From NCBI RefSeq assembly GCF_035556675.1, contig NZ_DATMFZ010000376.1, positions 1 through 16,154 on the forward strand: DNA of 16,154 nucleotides, in the 5' to 3' direction. Shown here piece after piece: positions 1 to 6,391 of this stretch (its first letter is position 1; the number at the start of each line of letters is the position of its first letter). A program made the position numbers and the translations under genes. Source of the stretch: Geminicoccus sp035556675. Lineage in GTDB: Bacteria; Pseudomonadota; Alphaproteobacteria; Geminicoccales; Geminicoccaceae. The notes under the pieces were generated by a model that saw only the letters and a program-made list of their open reading frames with translations, made no database searches and was not told where the DNA came from.

Positions 1-465
1 CCACCGCTTCCGCCATAGATCGCTGATAACCTGTTGCCCAACATGGGAACTGCAGCATCCACTGCCTTCTGGTCCCAACGATTGTCTCAACGGAGTGCTT
101 CGATACCTTCTGGGCCGATGCAATTTGGCAGGTTAAACTAGATCCTTCTGCCGCTCAGAGGAGACCAAGCTTTCGCGGGGAAGATCTTGCGGGACAGGCA
201 AACAATTCGGGATGGATTATAAGACTAGGAACGAAGCGTTCTGCAGATGCGGCCTACAGTTATGCTCACGAATGTCTTGCAACATGCAGTTCCGTAGTCT
301 TTGCGCCTGGGATCCGCAGCGGAACTGCTCTCGCTCATCAGGCATGCCAACTCCTGTTCTTTATGGAAATTACAGATTTTGTAGGGTTCACGTTGTGGCT
401 AGAGCGCGGCAAACCGGGGCTGCGCGAAGGACGCATGCCTCCACGTGCTGACGACGGGAACCATG
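1..465. other. Low-GC upstream region without a confident gene
   Basis: This stretch precedes the first monooxygenase gene and is visibly poorer in G and C than the rest of the window, roughly half against about two thirds. Frames on both strands are short and lack the strong G/C third-position bias of the neighbouring genes. I see no transposase motif, terminal inverted repeat or tRNA. Two weak candidates exist. One is a 42-codon reverse frame at 217-345 with a good ribosome-binding site, listed separately. The other is a short reverse frame running off the left edge (about 1-44). The region must also carry whatever promoter drives the gene at 466, but I could not find a convincing -35/-10 pair. 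Confidence 0.5.
217..345 (-). CDS. Possible small ORF, 42 codons, unknown
   Basis: On the reverse strand an ATG at 345-343 opens a 42-codon frame ending in TAA at 219-217. An AGGAG sequence (complement of 351-355) sits five bases before the ATG, a near-ideal ribosome-binding site. The product begins MPDEREQFRC, has four cysteines (one in the MPDEREQFRC start, two more spaced ten apart, plus one near residue 20) and no clear membrane segment or signal peptide. I recognise no family. It lies in the low-GC region and may be a remnant or chance; only the ribosome-binding site argues for it. Confidence 0.17.
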   Translation of the reverse strand: MPDEREQFRCGSQAQRLRNCMLQDIREHNCRPHLQNASFLVL

Positions 466-1872
466 ATGACCAGGCAGATCCGCTTCAACGCCTTCGACAT
501 GAACTGCGTCGGCCACCAGTCGCCGGGCCTATGGGCGCATCCGGACGACCGATCCTGGACCTACAAGGACCTGGAGTATTGGCAGGACCTGGCGCGGACC
601 CTGGAGCGCGGGGTGTTCGACGGCATCTTCATCGCCGACGTGATCGGCTATTACGACGTCTACAAGGGCAGCAACTACCACGCCCTGCACCAAGCGGCGC
701 AGATCCCGGTCAACGACCCGATCCAGCTGGCGGCACCGATCGCGCTGGCGACCGAGCATCTGGGCATCGGCATCACCGCATCCACCTCGTTCGAGCACCC
801 CTACACCTTCGCCCGCCGCCTCTCGACCGCCGACCACCACACCAAGGGCCGGGTCGGCTGGAACATCGTGACCTCCTATCTGGAAAGCGGTGCGAAGAAT
901 GTCGGTGAGGGCGGGCTGCGCCGGCACGACAACCGGTACGAGGTCGCCGCCGAGTATCTGGAAGTGATCTACAAGCTGCTGGAAGGCAGCTGGGAGGACG
1001 GGGCGGTCGTCCGGGACCAGGAGAAGCGCGTCTTCACCCACCCGGAAAAGGTCCACGAGATCGGGCACAAGGGCCGCTTCTTCGAGGTGCCGGGCTATCA
1101 TCTCTGCGAGCCCTCCCCGCAGCGCACGCCCGTGCTCTACCAGGCGGGCGCGTCCGGTCCGGGCAAGGCGTTCGCCGCGCAGCATGCGGAGTGCGTGTTC
1201 GTCAGCGCACCCACCCAGCCGATCCTCAAATCCTATGTCGCCGACATCCGCGAGCGGGCCGCCAGGGCCGGGCGCGATCCGCGCGAGCTCTACATCTATA
1301 CGCTGGTGACGCTGATCGTCGACGAGACCGACGCCAAGGCCCAGGCCAAGTTCGAGGAGTACCAGCGCTACGTCTCCTATGACGGCTCGCTGGTGTTCAT
1401 GTCCGGCTGGACCGGCATCGATTTTGGCCAGTACGCACCCACCGACCTCGTGCGCAAGGTCGAGACCAACGCGATCGTCTCGGCGATCGAGCATCTGGCC
1501 GCTGGCGGACGGGCCTGGACCATCGAGGAACTGGCCGCCTGGGGCGGGATCGGCGGGATGGGCCCCGTCTTTGTCGGCTCGGCGGCGACTGTGGCCGACA
1601 TCCTGCAGAGCTGGGTCGAGGCGACCGATGTCGACGGCTTCAACCTGGCCTATGCGGTGACGCCGGAAACCTTCGAGAGCATCGTGGGCTACTTGGTGCC
1701 GGAACTGCAGGCGCGCGGCGTCTACCCCACCGCCTACCGGCCGGGCACGCTGCGCGAGAAGCTGTTCGGCAAGGGCCCCCGCCTGGGCGCGCCGCACCCG
1801 GCGGCCGCCTATCGCGACATCGAGGCGGTCAAGCGGGCCGAGGCGGTGCGGGAAGCAGCCGCAGCCGAATGA
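466..1872 (+). CDS. DmoA-like flavin-dependent monooxygenase (LLM, NtaA/SnaA/DszA group)
   Basis: A bacterial-luciferase-fold enzyme that would use FMNH2 from a separate reductase and O2 to oxidise a small organosulfur compound. The 468-residue length fits the NtaA/SnaA/DszA/DmoA group. Visible family landmarks are NAFDMNCVGHQS near the N-terminus, IPVNDP around 80-85, GRVGWNIVTSY around 129-138, EGSWEDG around 173-179 and SPQRTPVLYQAGA around 217-229. From memory, the N-terminus, the GWTGIDF stretch and the FNLAYAVTPE stretch near the C-terminus resemble dimethylsulfide monooxygenase DmoA more than DszA or the two paralogs downstream, but the substrate cannot be assigned. ATG 466 is preferred because GGGAA (456-460) lies five bases upstream; ATG 463 or GTG 445 are alternatives. 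It stands alone on the plus strand, converging with the 1911-3137 gene, and ends in two hairpins. Confidence 0.9.
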   Translation: MTRQIRFNAFDMNCVGHQSPGLWAHPDDRSWTYKDLEYWQDLARTLERGVFDGIFIADVIGYYDVYKGSNYHALHQAAQIPVNDPIQLAAPIALATEHLGIGITASTSFEHPYTFARRLSTADHHTKGRVGWNIVTSYLESGAKNVGEGGLRRHDNRYEVAAEYLEVIYKLLEGSWEDGAVVRDQEKRVFTHPEKVHEIGHKGRFFEVPGYHLCEPSPQRTPVLYQAGASGPGKAFAAQHAECVFVSAPTQPILKSYVADIRERAARAGRDPRELYIYTLVTLIVDETDAKAQAKFEEYQRYVSYDGSLVFMSGWTGIDFGQYAPTDLVRKVETNAIVSAIEHLAAGGRAWTIEELAAWGGIGGMGPVFVGSAATVADILQSWVEATDVDGFNLAYAVTPETFESIVGYLVPELQARGVYPTAYRPGTLREKLFGKGPRLGAPHPAAAYRDIEAVKRAEAVREAAAAE

Positions 1873-1885
1873 GCGGCTGCGGCTG
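1856..1885 (+). terminator. Perfect 12-bp hairpin with the stop codon in its loop
   Basis: Arms 1856-1867 (CAGCCGCAGCCG) and 1874-1885 (CGGCTGCGGCTG) are exact reverse complements. The six-base loop AATGAG contains the TGA stop of the 466-1872 gene. The stem is very GC-rich, but no T-run follows, so it is not a textbook intrinsic terminator. It may block 3' exonucleases or contribute to termination together with the hairpin that begins eight bases further on. Confidence 0.5.
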
Positions 1886-1892
1886 ACGGGCA

Positions 1893-1925
1893 ATCGGCCG
1901 AGCCTGCGGATCAGGCTTGGCCGAT
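1893..1925. terminator. Terminator-like hairpin between convergent genes
   Basis: Arms 1893-1906 (ATCGGCCGAGCCTG) and 1912-1925 (CAGGCTTGGCCGAT) pair over 14 positions with one mismatch, which is a G-U pair in the plus-strand RNA, around a five-base loop. It sits between two convergent genes and overlaps the last codons and stop of the minus-strand gene ending at 1911. It could therefore act on both transcripts. No T-run follows on either strand, so efficiency is uncertain. Confidence 0.55.
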
Positions 1926-3137
1926 ATGCCACTGGAAGGGCGGCGGCGTGCGGTTGACGGCATAGTCGCCGACGATCCGCTCCTTGTAGATCAGCGGGTT
2001 GTGCGACGACACGGTGCGGGCGTTGCGCCAGTGCCGGTCGAGCCCCTTGCTGCGGAGGGTGGCCGAGGCACCCAGCGCGTCGAAGGCCTGGGTGGTGGCG
2101 TCCAGGACCAGGCTCGCGATCGTGGTCTGTGCCTGGGCGATCTCGATCTCGGCGCGGATGTTGGCCGCCTCGCTCGCCTCGGGTTCCCCTTTCAGCGTCG
2201 CGTCACGGCAGCGCTGCAGCGCCCGGACCGCATGCTGCAGGATGCCGCCCGCCGCATAGGCCTGGCTGTGGACCCGGCCGACCACCTGCAAGACCTGCGG
2301 ATCCCGGCTGGCCCGATCCGCAGCGCCATGGGTGTAGGTGCGCTGCCGCTCCGCCACGGCCTCGGCGACTTCCTCGGCGGCGGCGCGGACGATGCCTACC
2401 AGCGTCGCCAGATGGTTCACCTGCAGCCAAGCCGCGGAATAGCCGAAGGTCTCGCCGGCCGGCCGGATCTCTTCCCCGGCGACGGGAACGTCGACGAAGC
2501 TGGCGGTGCCGCTGCCGGTGAGCGTCTGGCCAAAGCCATCCCAATCGTCGACGATCGACACGCCCGAAGCTCTGGTCGGAACATGGACGGAGACATGCTC
2601 ATCCGCCTCGTCGACTGCACCGACATTGATCCAGTCGGCGAAGATCGAACCGGTCGTGTAGTACTTGGTGCCGTTCAGCCGCCAGCCTTCACCGTCGCGC
2701 ACGACCCGGGTGGCGAAAGTGCCGGCCTTGGCGCCCGTGTTCACCTCGGTCCAGGCGCTGCCGATCGTCTCGCCCTTCGCGAGCCTCGCGATCCACCGGT
2801 CCCGCCAGTTGCTGCCCGGGGCAACCAGCACGTTCTCCACCGACTGGAAGTGGACCCGCAGCGCCTGCGGAAGATTGGAATCCGCCTGGGCGAGTTCCGC
2901 CAGGAGCTCGAAGAACTCCGCAATGGTGGCGCCGGCGCCGCCGACCTCTTCGGGCAGCAGCACGGCACCGAAGCCTGCCTCCTTCAGCCAGCCCAGCTGC
3001 TCGACGGGCAGACGGCGCTCCAGCTCGCGCTGGACCGCGCCCTGGCGGATGCGCTCGAACAGCGGCCGGAACCGCGCTGCCAGCCCGGCATAGCGGGCAG
3101 TTGGACCAACGCCCCAAACACCTGTCGTCCTGGTCAA
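1911..3137 (-). CDS. DszC/SfnB-like acyl-CoA-dehydrogenase-fold monooxygenase
   Basis: A 408-residue flavoprotein with the acyl-CoA dehydrogenase fold: helical N-domain with LLPEEVGGAGA around 60-70, middle beta domain with GSAWTEVNTGAKAGT around 126-140, and the NGTKYYTTGSIFADWI stretch around 155-170. That last stretch is characteristic of the DszC/SfnB branch rather than true acyl-CoA dehydrogenases. DszC oxidises dibenzothiophene to its sulfone, and SfnB is tied to dimethylsulfone use, so a sulfur- or nitrogen-oxidising role with reduced flavin is likely. The start is TTG 3137, chosen because GGGAG (complement of 3147-3151) lies nine bases upstream; no in-frame ATG fits, and the upstream ATG 3156 is in another frame. 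It is third in the leftward operon, 68 bases after the sulfhydrylase. Its substrate is unknown. Confidence 0.88.
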   Translation of the reverse strand: MTRTTGVWGVGPTARYAGLAARFRPLFERIRQGAVQRELERRLPVEQLGWLKEAGFGAVLLPEEVGGAGATIAEFFELLAELAQADSNLPQALRVHFQSVENVLVAPGSNWRDRWIARLAKGETIGSAWTEVNTGAKAGTFATRVVRDGEGWRLNGTKYYTTGSIFADWINVGAVDEADEHVSVHVPTRASGVSIVDDWDGFGQTLTGSGTASFVDVPVAGEEIRPAGETFGYSAAWLQVNHLATLVGIVRAAAEEVAEAVAERQRTYTHGAADRASRDPQVLQVVGRVHSQAYAAGGILQHAVRALQRCRDATLKGEPEASEAANIRAEIEIAQAQTTIASLVLDATTQAFDALGASATLRSKGLDRHWRNARTVSSHNPLIYKERIVGDYAVNRTPPPFQWHIGQA

Positions 3138-3205
3138 GCCATCCGTCTCCCGACATAGAGGTTGAACTGCCGCCTGCCGGTTAAGCGGCGGGCGCGCGTC
3201 CCGGT

Positions 3206-4501
3206 TCAGGCCTGCTCCAGCGCCTGGCGCAGGTCGGCCAGGATGTCGTCCGGATGCTCGATGCCGATCGAAAGCCGCACATAGCCAGGTGTCACGCCGG
3301 CCGCGAGCTGCTCCCCGGCAGTGAGCTGAGAGTGGGTCGTGGTCGAGGGATGGATCGCCAGCGATCGGACGTCTCCGATATTGGCGACGTGGTAGAACAG
3401 CCGGAGCGCATCGATGAAGCGGCGGCCGGCTTCCCGCCCGTCCTTCAGCTCGAAGCCTACCAGGGCCCCGAACCCGCCCTGCAGGTAGGTGGTCGCCCGC
3501 CTGCCCGCATCGCCGCCCTGCAGGCCGGGGAAGATCACGCGCTCGACCTTGGGATGGCCGTTCAGGAAGTCCGCGACCTTGACCGCGTTGCGATTGTGCT
3601 GGGCGATCCGCAGCGGCAGCGTCTCCAGTCCCTGGATGAACTGGAACGCGGCGAACGGGGTGAGTGCCGCGCCGATGTCGCGCAAGAGCGTGGTGCGGAT
3701 CCGCAGGACATAGGCGATCGGCCCGAGTGGCCGGGCCAGCTCCACCCAGATCCGATTCTGGTAGCTGGGGTCAGGCGCGTTGAGCTGCGGGAAGCGCGCG
3801 GCATGTTCCTCCCAGGGGAAGTTGCCGCCATCGATGATGGCCCCGCCGATCGTGGTGCCATGGCCGCCCAGATACTTGGTGGCCGAGTAGACCACCACGG
3901 CAGCACCATGTTCGAGCGGGCGGACGGTGAGCGGGGCAGCGGTATTGTCGACGATCAGCGGGATGCCCAGCCTGCGCCCGATTTCGGCGACCTCGCGGAT
4001 CGGGAAGACCTGGAGCTTCGGGTTGGGCAGGGTCTCGGCATAGTAAGCCTTGGTGCGCTCGTCGCTGGCCCGGCGGAAGTTCTCCGGATCGGCCGGATCG
4101 ACGAAGCGCGCCTCGATGCCGAACCGCTTCAGGGTTGCCGCGAACAGGTTCCAGGTGCCGCCATAGAGATCGGTCGACACCACCACATTGTCGCCGGCCT
4201 CGGCGAGGTTGAGGACCGAGAAGGCGGACGCTGCCTGGCCGGACGCCACCACCAGTGCCGCGACCCCGCCCTCCAGGGCAGCCAAGCGCGTTTCCAGTGC
4301 TTCCTGGGTCGGGTTGGAAACCCGCGTATAGATGTGGCCGATCTCCTCCAGCCCGAACAGGCGGTCGGCATGCGCCGTGTCCTGGAACTGGAAGGAGGTC
4401 GACTGGTAGATCGGTACCGCCACTGCACCGGTCACGGGATCGGCGCGCCAGCTGCCGCCATGGATGGCCAGGGTCTCCGGCCGGGTCGTCTCCAGGGTCA
4501 T
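3206..4501 (-). CDS. metY: O-acetylhomoserine sulfhydrylase (PLP, Cys/Met metabolism family)
   Basis: A 431-residue PLP enzyme of the cystathionine-gamma-synthase superfamily, matching the longer O-acetylhomoserine/O-acetylserine sulfhydrylase branch. It carries TLAIHGGS at the N-terminus, YTRVSNPTQ around 58-66, ASGQAA around 87-92, the VDNT motif near 184-187 with the pyridine-nitrogen Asp185, and SATKYLGGHG with the Schiff-base lysine at about 209. The family joins O-acetylhomoserine with sulfide to give homocysteine, or with methanethiol to give methionine directly. That makes it a natural sink for sulfur released by the neighbouring oxygenases. The ATG at 4501 follows a GAGGAG site seven bases upstream. 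It begins 12 bases after the stop of the oxygenase gene, so the two are co-transcribed. The gene symbol is by family resemblance; exact acyl donor and thiol preference cannot be read from sequence. Confidence 0.92.
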   Translation of the reverse strand: MTLETTRPETLAIHGGSWRADPVTGAVAVPIYQSTSFQFQDTAHADRLFGLEEIGHIYTRVSNPTQEALETRLAALEGGVAALVVASGQAASAFSVLNLAEAGDNVVVSTDLYGGTWNLFAATLKRFGIEARFVDPADPENFRRASDERTKAYYAETLPNPKLQVFPIREVAEIGRRLGIPLIVDNTAAPLTVRPLEHGAAVVVYSATKYLGGHGTTIGGAIIDGGNFPWEEHAARFPQLNAPDPSYQNRIWVELARPLGPIAYVLRIRTTLLRDIGAALTPFAAFQFIQGLETLPLRIAQHNRNAVKVADFLNGHPKVERVIFPGLQGGDAGRRATTYLQGGFGALVGFELKDGREAGRRFIDALRLFYHVANIGDVRSLAIHPSTTTHSQLTAGEQLAAGVTPGYVRLSIGIEHPDDILADLRQALEQA

Positions 4502-4513
4502 CGCCGGATCTCC

Positions 4514-5551
4514 TCAGCTCACCACGGCCGGTACGGGTCGCACGTTTGACTCCAGCAGGTCGGCATAGTGCCGCTCGGCCACGTCGGGATGCGAGCGCAG
4601 CCGGCCCTTGAGGAAGTTGCGGCCGACCTCGTAGAATAGCGGGTTGTCCGGGTCGCGTGCCGGCCCGGTGGCCTCGGCACGCAGATCCGGCGACAGCTCC
4701 AGGAGCGGAATGGTCGAATCGAGCGCGGCACCGAAGAAATAGGCGACCGATAGCCGGTCGGTCCCGGCGGGCGGGGTCACCACGCGGTGGACGGTCGCGC
4801 GGAGATAGCCGTCCGAGGCCATCTCCAGCACCTCGCCGACATTGACGATGAAAGTACCAGGCACCGGCGCGGCATCGATCCAACCATCCTCCGATTCGAC
4901 CTGCAGCCCGCCTCGGTCGCCCTGCAGAAGCAGGGTGAGGAAGCCGCTGTCCTTGTGCGCGCCCACGCCCTGATCGCCCTCGGTGGCATCGCGACCGGGA
5001 TAGCGGATGATCTTGATGTGCTGGTTGGGCGCCGACGCGTAGATCGGCTGGAAGACATGCTCGTCCTGGCCGAGCGCCACGGCGAAAGCGCGCAGCAGCC
5101 GGATGGCGACACCGGTCAGCTCCTCCTGCCAGCGCAGCAGCACGGGCTTCAGCTCCGGCAGTGCGTCGGGCCACTGGTTCGGCCCCTGCAGCCGCGTCCA
5201 GGCTGGCGTGTCGGGGCGGCGCGGCACGGCCGGGCGCTCGGCATTGATGTCCAGCTGTTCGCGCCAGTCGCGCCTGCCGCGGGTGATCTCGTGGCCGACC
5301 CGGGTGTAGCCGCGGAAATGCGGCGAGTTCACCATATCGATCGCCAGCTTGTCCGCTTCCGGCAGCTCGAAGAAGCGGCGGGAGGTGGCGACCACGTCGT
5401 TCACCAGCTGCTCGGGCACGCCGTGCCCGGTGAGGTAGAAGAAGCCGACCGTCCGCGCGGCGTGGCGAAGATCCGCCAGGAACGCCTCGCGTTCCGAAGG
5501 GCCGGCGTCGAAGCGGGAGAGGTCGAGAACCGGCAGTGCGGGCGAGGTCAT
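4514..5551 (-). CDS. Isopenicillin-N-synthase-like Fe(II)/2-oxoglutarate oxygenase
   Basis: A 345-residue non-haem iron oxygenase with the usual two Pfam-type parts: an N-terminal DIOX_N region (PVLDLSRFDAG, then GFFYLTGHGVP around 36-45) and a C-terminal double-stranded beta-helix. The iron triad is visible as His199-x-Asp201 in GAHKDSGFLTLL and His255 in RATVHRV, and the 2-oxoglutarate-binding Arg266-x-Ser268 in DRLSVAYFF. Members oxidise many small molecules, so the substrate is not predictable; in this setting an organosulfur compound or its carbon fragment is plausible (inference). It is the first gene of the leftward operon. ATG 5551 has GGAG about ten bases upstream, and its leader contains a hairpin at 5574-5597. 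It faces the divergent operon beginning near 5819. Confidence 0.9.
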   Translation of the reverse strand: MTSPALPVLDLSRFDAGPSEREAFLADLRHAARTVGFFYLTGHGVPEQLVNDVVATSRRFFELPEADKLAIDMVNSPHFRGYTRVGHEITRGRRDWREQLDINAERPAVPRRPDTPAWTRLQGPNQWPDALPELKPVLLRWQEELTGVAIRLLRAFAVALGQDEHVFQPIYASAPNQHIKIIRYPGRDATEGDQGVGAHKDSGFLTLLLQGDRGGLQVESEDGWIDAAPVPGTFIVNVGEVLEMASDGYLRATVHRVVTPPAGTDRLSVAYFFGAALDSTIPLLELSPDLRAEATGPARDPDNPLFYEVGRNFLKGRLRSHPDVAERHYADLLESNVRPVPAVVS

Positions 5552-5573
5552 TCCTGGCGTACTCCGTCGAGGC

Positions 5574-5597
5574 CGCTGCCGAGGGGAGCCGGCAGCG
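5574..5597 (-). promoter_or_regulatory. Leader hairpin upstream of the Fe/2OG oxygenase gene
   Basis: Arms 5574-5581 (CGCTGCCG) and 5590-5597 (CGGCAGCG) are exact reverse complements around an eight-base loop, 22 bases upstream of the start codon at 5551. If transcription starts in the AT-rich stretch above it, this forms a stem-loop in the 5' untranslated RNA. No T-run follows, so mRNA stabilisation or translational control is as likely as attenuation. An 8-bp GC palindrome in GC-rich DNA can also be chance. Confidence 0.3.
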
Positions 5598-5633
5598 CCC
5601 CATTCAGATCCAGGGCGGCGGGCCGTTTGTCTA

Positions 5634-5660
5634 CTTAGTTGATCTATTTTATCGGTTAAG
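5634..5660. promoter_or_regulatory. Candidate operator: imperfect AT-rich dyad
   Basis: CTTAGTTGAT (5634-5643) and ATCGGTTAAG (5651-5660) form an inverted repeat with seven of ten positions matching, separated by CTATTTT. The AT-rich, interrupted-palindrome form resembles sites of LysR-type regulators, which often control sulfur-starvation genes. The TTGAT core recurs at 5711-5715 and 5720-5724. Assignment to a particular regulator family is inference. Confidence 0.3.
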
Positions 5661-5751
5661 CCTGTCCCATGCTCCCGCCGTCCAAGAGTCCCTGGCGGCC
5701 AGCCGGTTAATTGATATTGTTGATAAACTTAATCGACATATGCCGTGCGAT

Positions 5752-5810
5752 GATCCCTGATGGTTGGCAGCCGGCAGTGCCGGCCACGCAAACCGCAGTC
5801 ATCAGGGATC
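5752..5810 (+). promoter_or_regulatory. 11-bp inverted repeat with inner hairpin, covering a Shine-Dalgarno site
   Basis: GATCCCTGATG (5752-5762) and CATCAGGGATC (5800-5810) are exact reverse complements. The 37-base loop holds a second, compact hairpin, GCCGGC-AGT-GCCGGC (5770-5784). The right arm contains AGGGA (5804-5808), the only good ribosome-binding site for a GTG start at 5819, so a folded leader RNA would mask it. If translation instead begins at ATG 5750, the same bases would be coding and the structure might be incidental. Confidence 0.4.
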
Positions 5811-5818
5811 CAGCCGCA

Positions 5819-6367
5819 GTGTCTCATCCACGCATCGTCGGCCTCAGCGGCAGCCTGTCGGCCATTTCGCGGACCCGTACCCTGCTGGACGGGATCATCG
5901 GGCAGATCCGCACGGGCAGCGACGCCGGCGCCCAGATCATCGACGTGGCCGAGCTGGGCGCGGCCCTTGGTCCCCTGCGGTCGCGCGACCAGGCGCCGCC
6001 CGAGCTGGAAGCCGCGTTCCGCGCGGTCGAGGCTGCCGACCTGCTGCTGGTCGCCTCGCCGACCTACAAGGGCTCCTATAGCGGCCTGTTCAAGCACTTC
6101 ATCGACTTCATCGACTACAAGGCCCTGGTCGGCCGGCCGGTGGGCCTGATCGCCACCGGCGGCAGCGACCGCCATGCCCTGGTGGTCGAGCACCAGCTGC
6201 GCCCGCTGTTCGCCTTCTTCGTGGCACGCACCCTGCCCACCGCCCTGTTCGTGCCGGACCGCGCCATCGTGGACGGCCGGGTCGACGACCCGCTGCTGCG
6301 CCAGCGCATCGATCAGCTGGTCGAGGAAGCGCGGCTGGTGCTGCCGGCCCGGGCACTCGCCGCCTGA
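5819..6367 (+). CDS. NAD(P)H-dependent FMN reductase (MsuE/SsuE type)
   Basis: A flavodoxin-fold reductase that makes FMNH2 for two-component monooxygenases. From GTG 5819 the protein is 182 residues, matching MsuE/SsuE length. The phosphate-binding loop GLSGSLSAISRTR is near residues 8-20, VASPTYKGSYSGLFKHFID around 78-96 carries the flavin-contacting SPTYKGSYSG, and TGGSDRHAL around 113-121 completes the family signature. GTG 5819 puts PRIVGLSGS right at the N-terminus as in relatives, with AGGGA ten bases upstream. ATG 5750 would add 23 residues without a ribosome-binding site. It is first in the rightward operon, 24 bases before a DszA/NtaA-type monooxygenase, its obvious partner. Which of the three LLM enzymes and the SfnB-like enzyme it serves is not knowable here. 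Confidence 0.9.
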   Translation: MSHPRIVGLSGSLSAISRTRTLLDGIIGQIRTGSDAGAQIIDVAELGAALGPLRSRDQAPPELEAAFRAVEAADLLLVASPTYKGSYSGLFKHFIDFIDYKALVGRPVGLIATGGSDRHALVVEHQLRPLFAFFVARTLPTALFVPDRAIVDGRVDDPLLRQRIDQLVEEARLVLPARALAA

Positions 6368-6391
6368 TCTCATTCCACCAAGGACCGCGCC

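Larger units (their letters stand above)
5552..5818. promoter_or_regulatory. Divergent control region between two sulfur-metabolism operons
   Basis: This 267-base gap separates the leftward operon (start 5551) from the rightward one (start about 5819). The part at about 5625-5740 is clearly AT-rich against GC-rich surroundings, as expected for a promoter/operator zone serving both directions. It contains a dyad at 5634-5660, TTGAT-containing repeats near 5639, 5711 and 5720, and the inverted repeat 5752-5810. TTGATA at 5711-5716 could be a -35 element for the rightward operon, but the matching -10 is weak (around 5734-5740). No regulator gene lies in the window; a LysR-type sulfur regulator acting in trans is a reasonable guess only. 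Confidence 0.6.

Noticed and set aside
1..44. Reverse frame leaving the left edge (starting M-L-G-N-R-L)
   Set aside because: Only about 14 codons are visible, with no clear ribosome-binding site for the ATG, so it cannot be told from chance.
3771..5603. 610-codon frame on the reverse strand over the oxygenase and sulfhydrylase genes
   Set aside because: It is a shifted reading of two recognisable genes on the same strand, and its product lacks any motif.
5762..5785. Sigma-54 promoter (TGGCAG...GC) upstream of the FMN reductase
   Set aside because: The GG and GC elements are one base too far apart and the match outside them is poor; the sequence is better explained as part of the inner palindrome.
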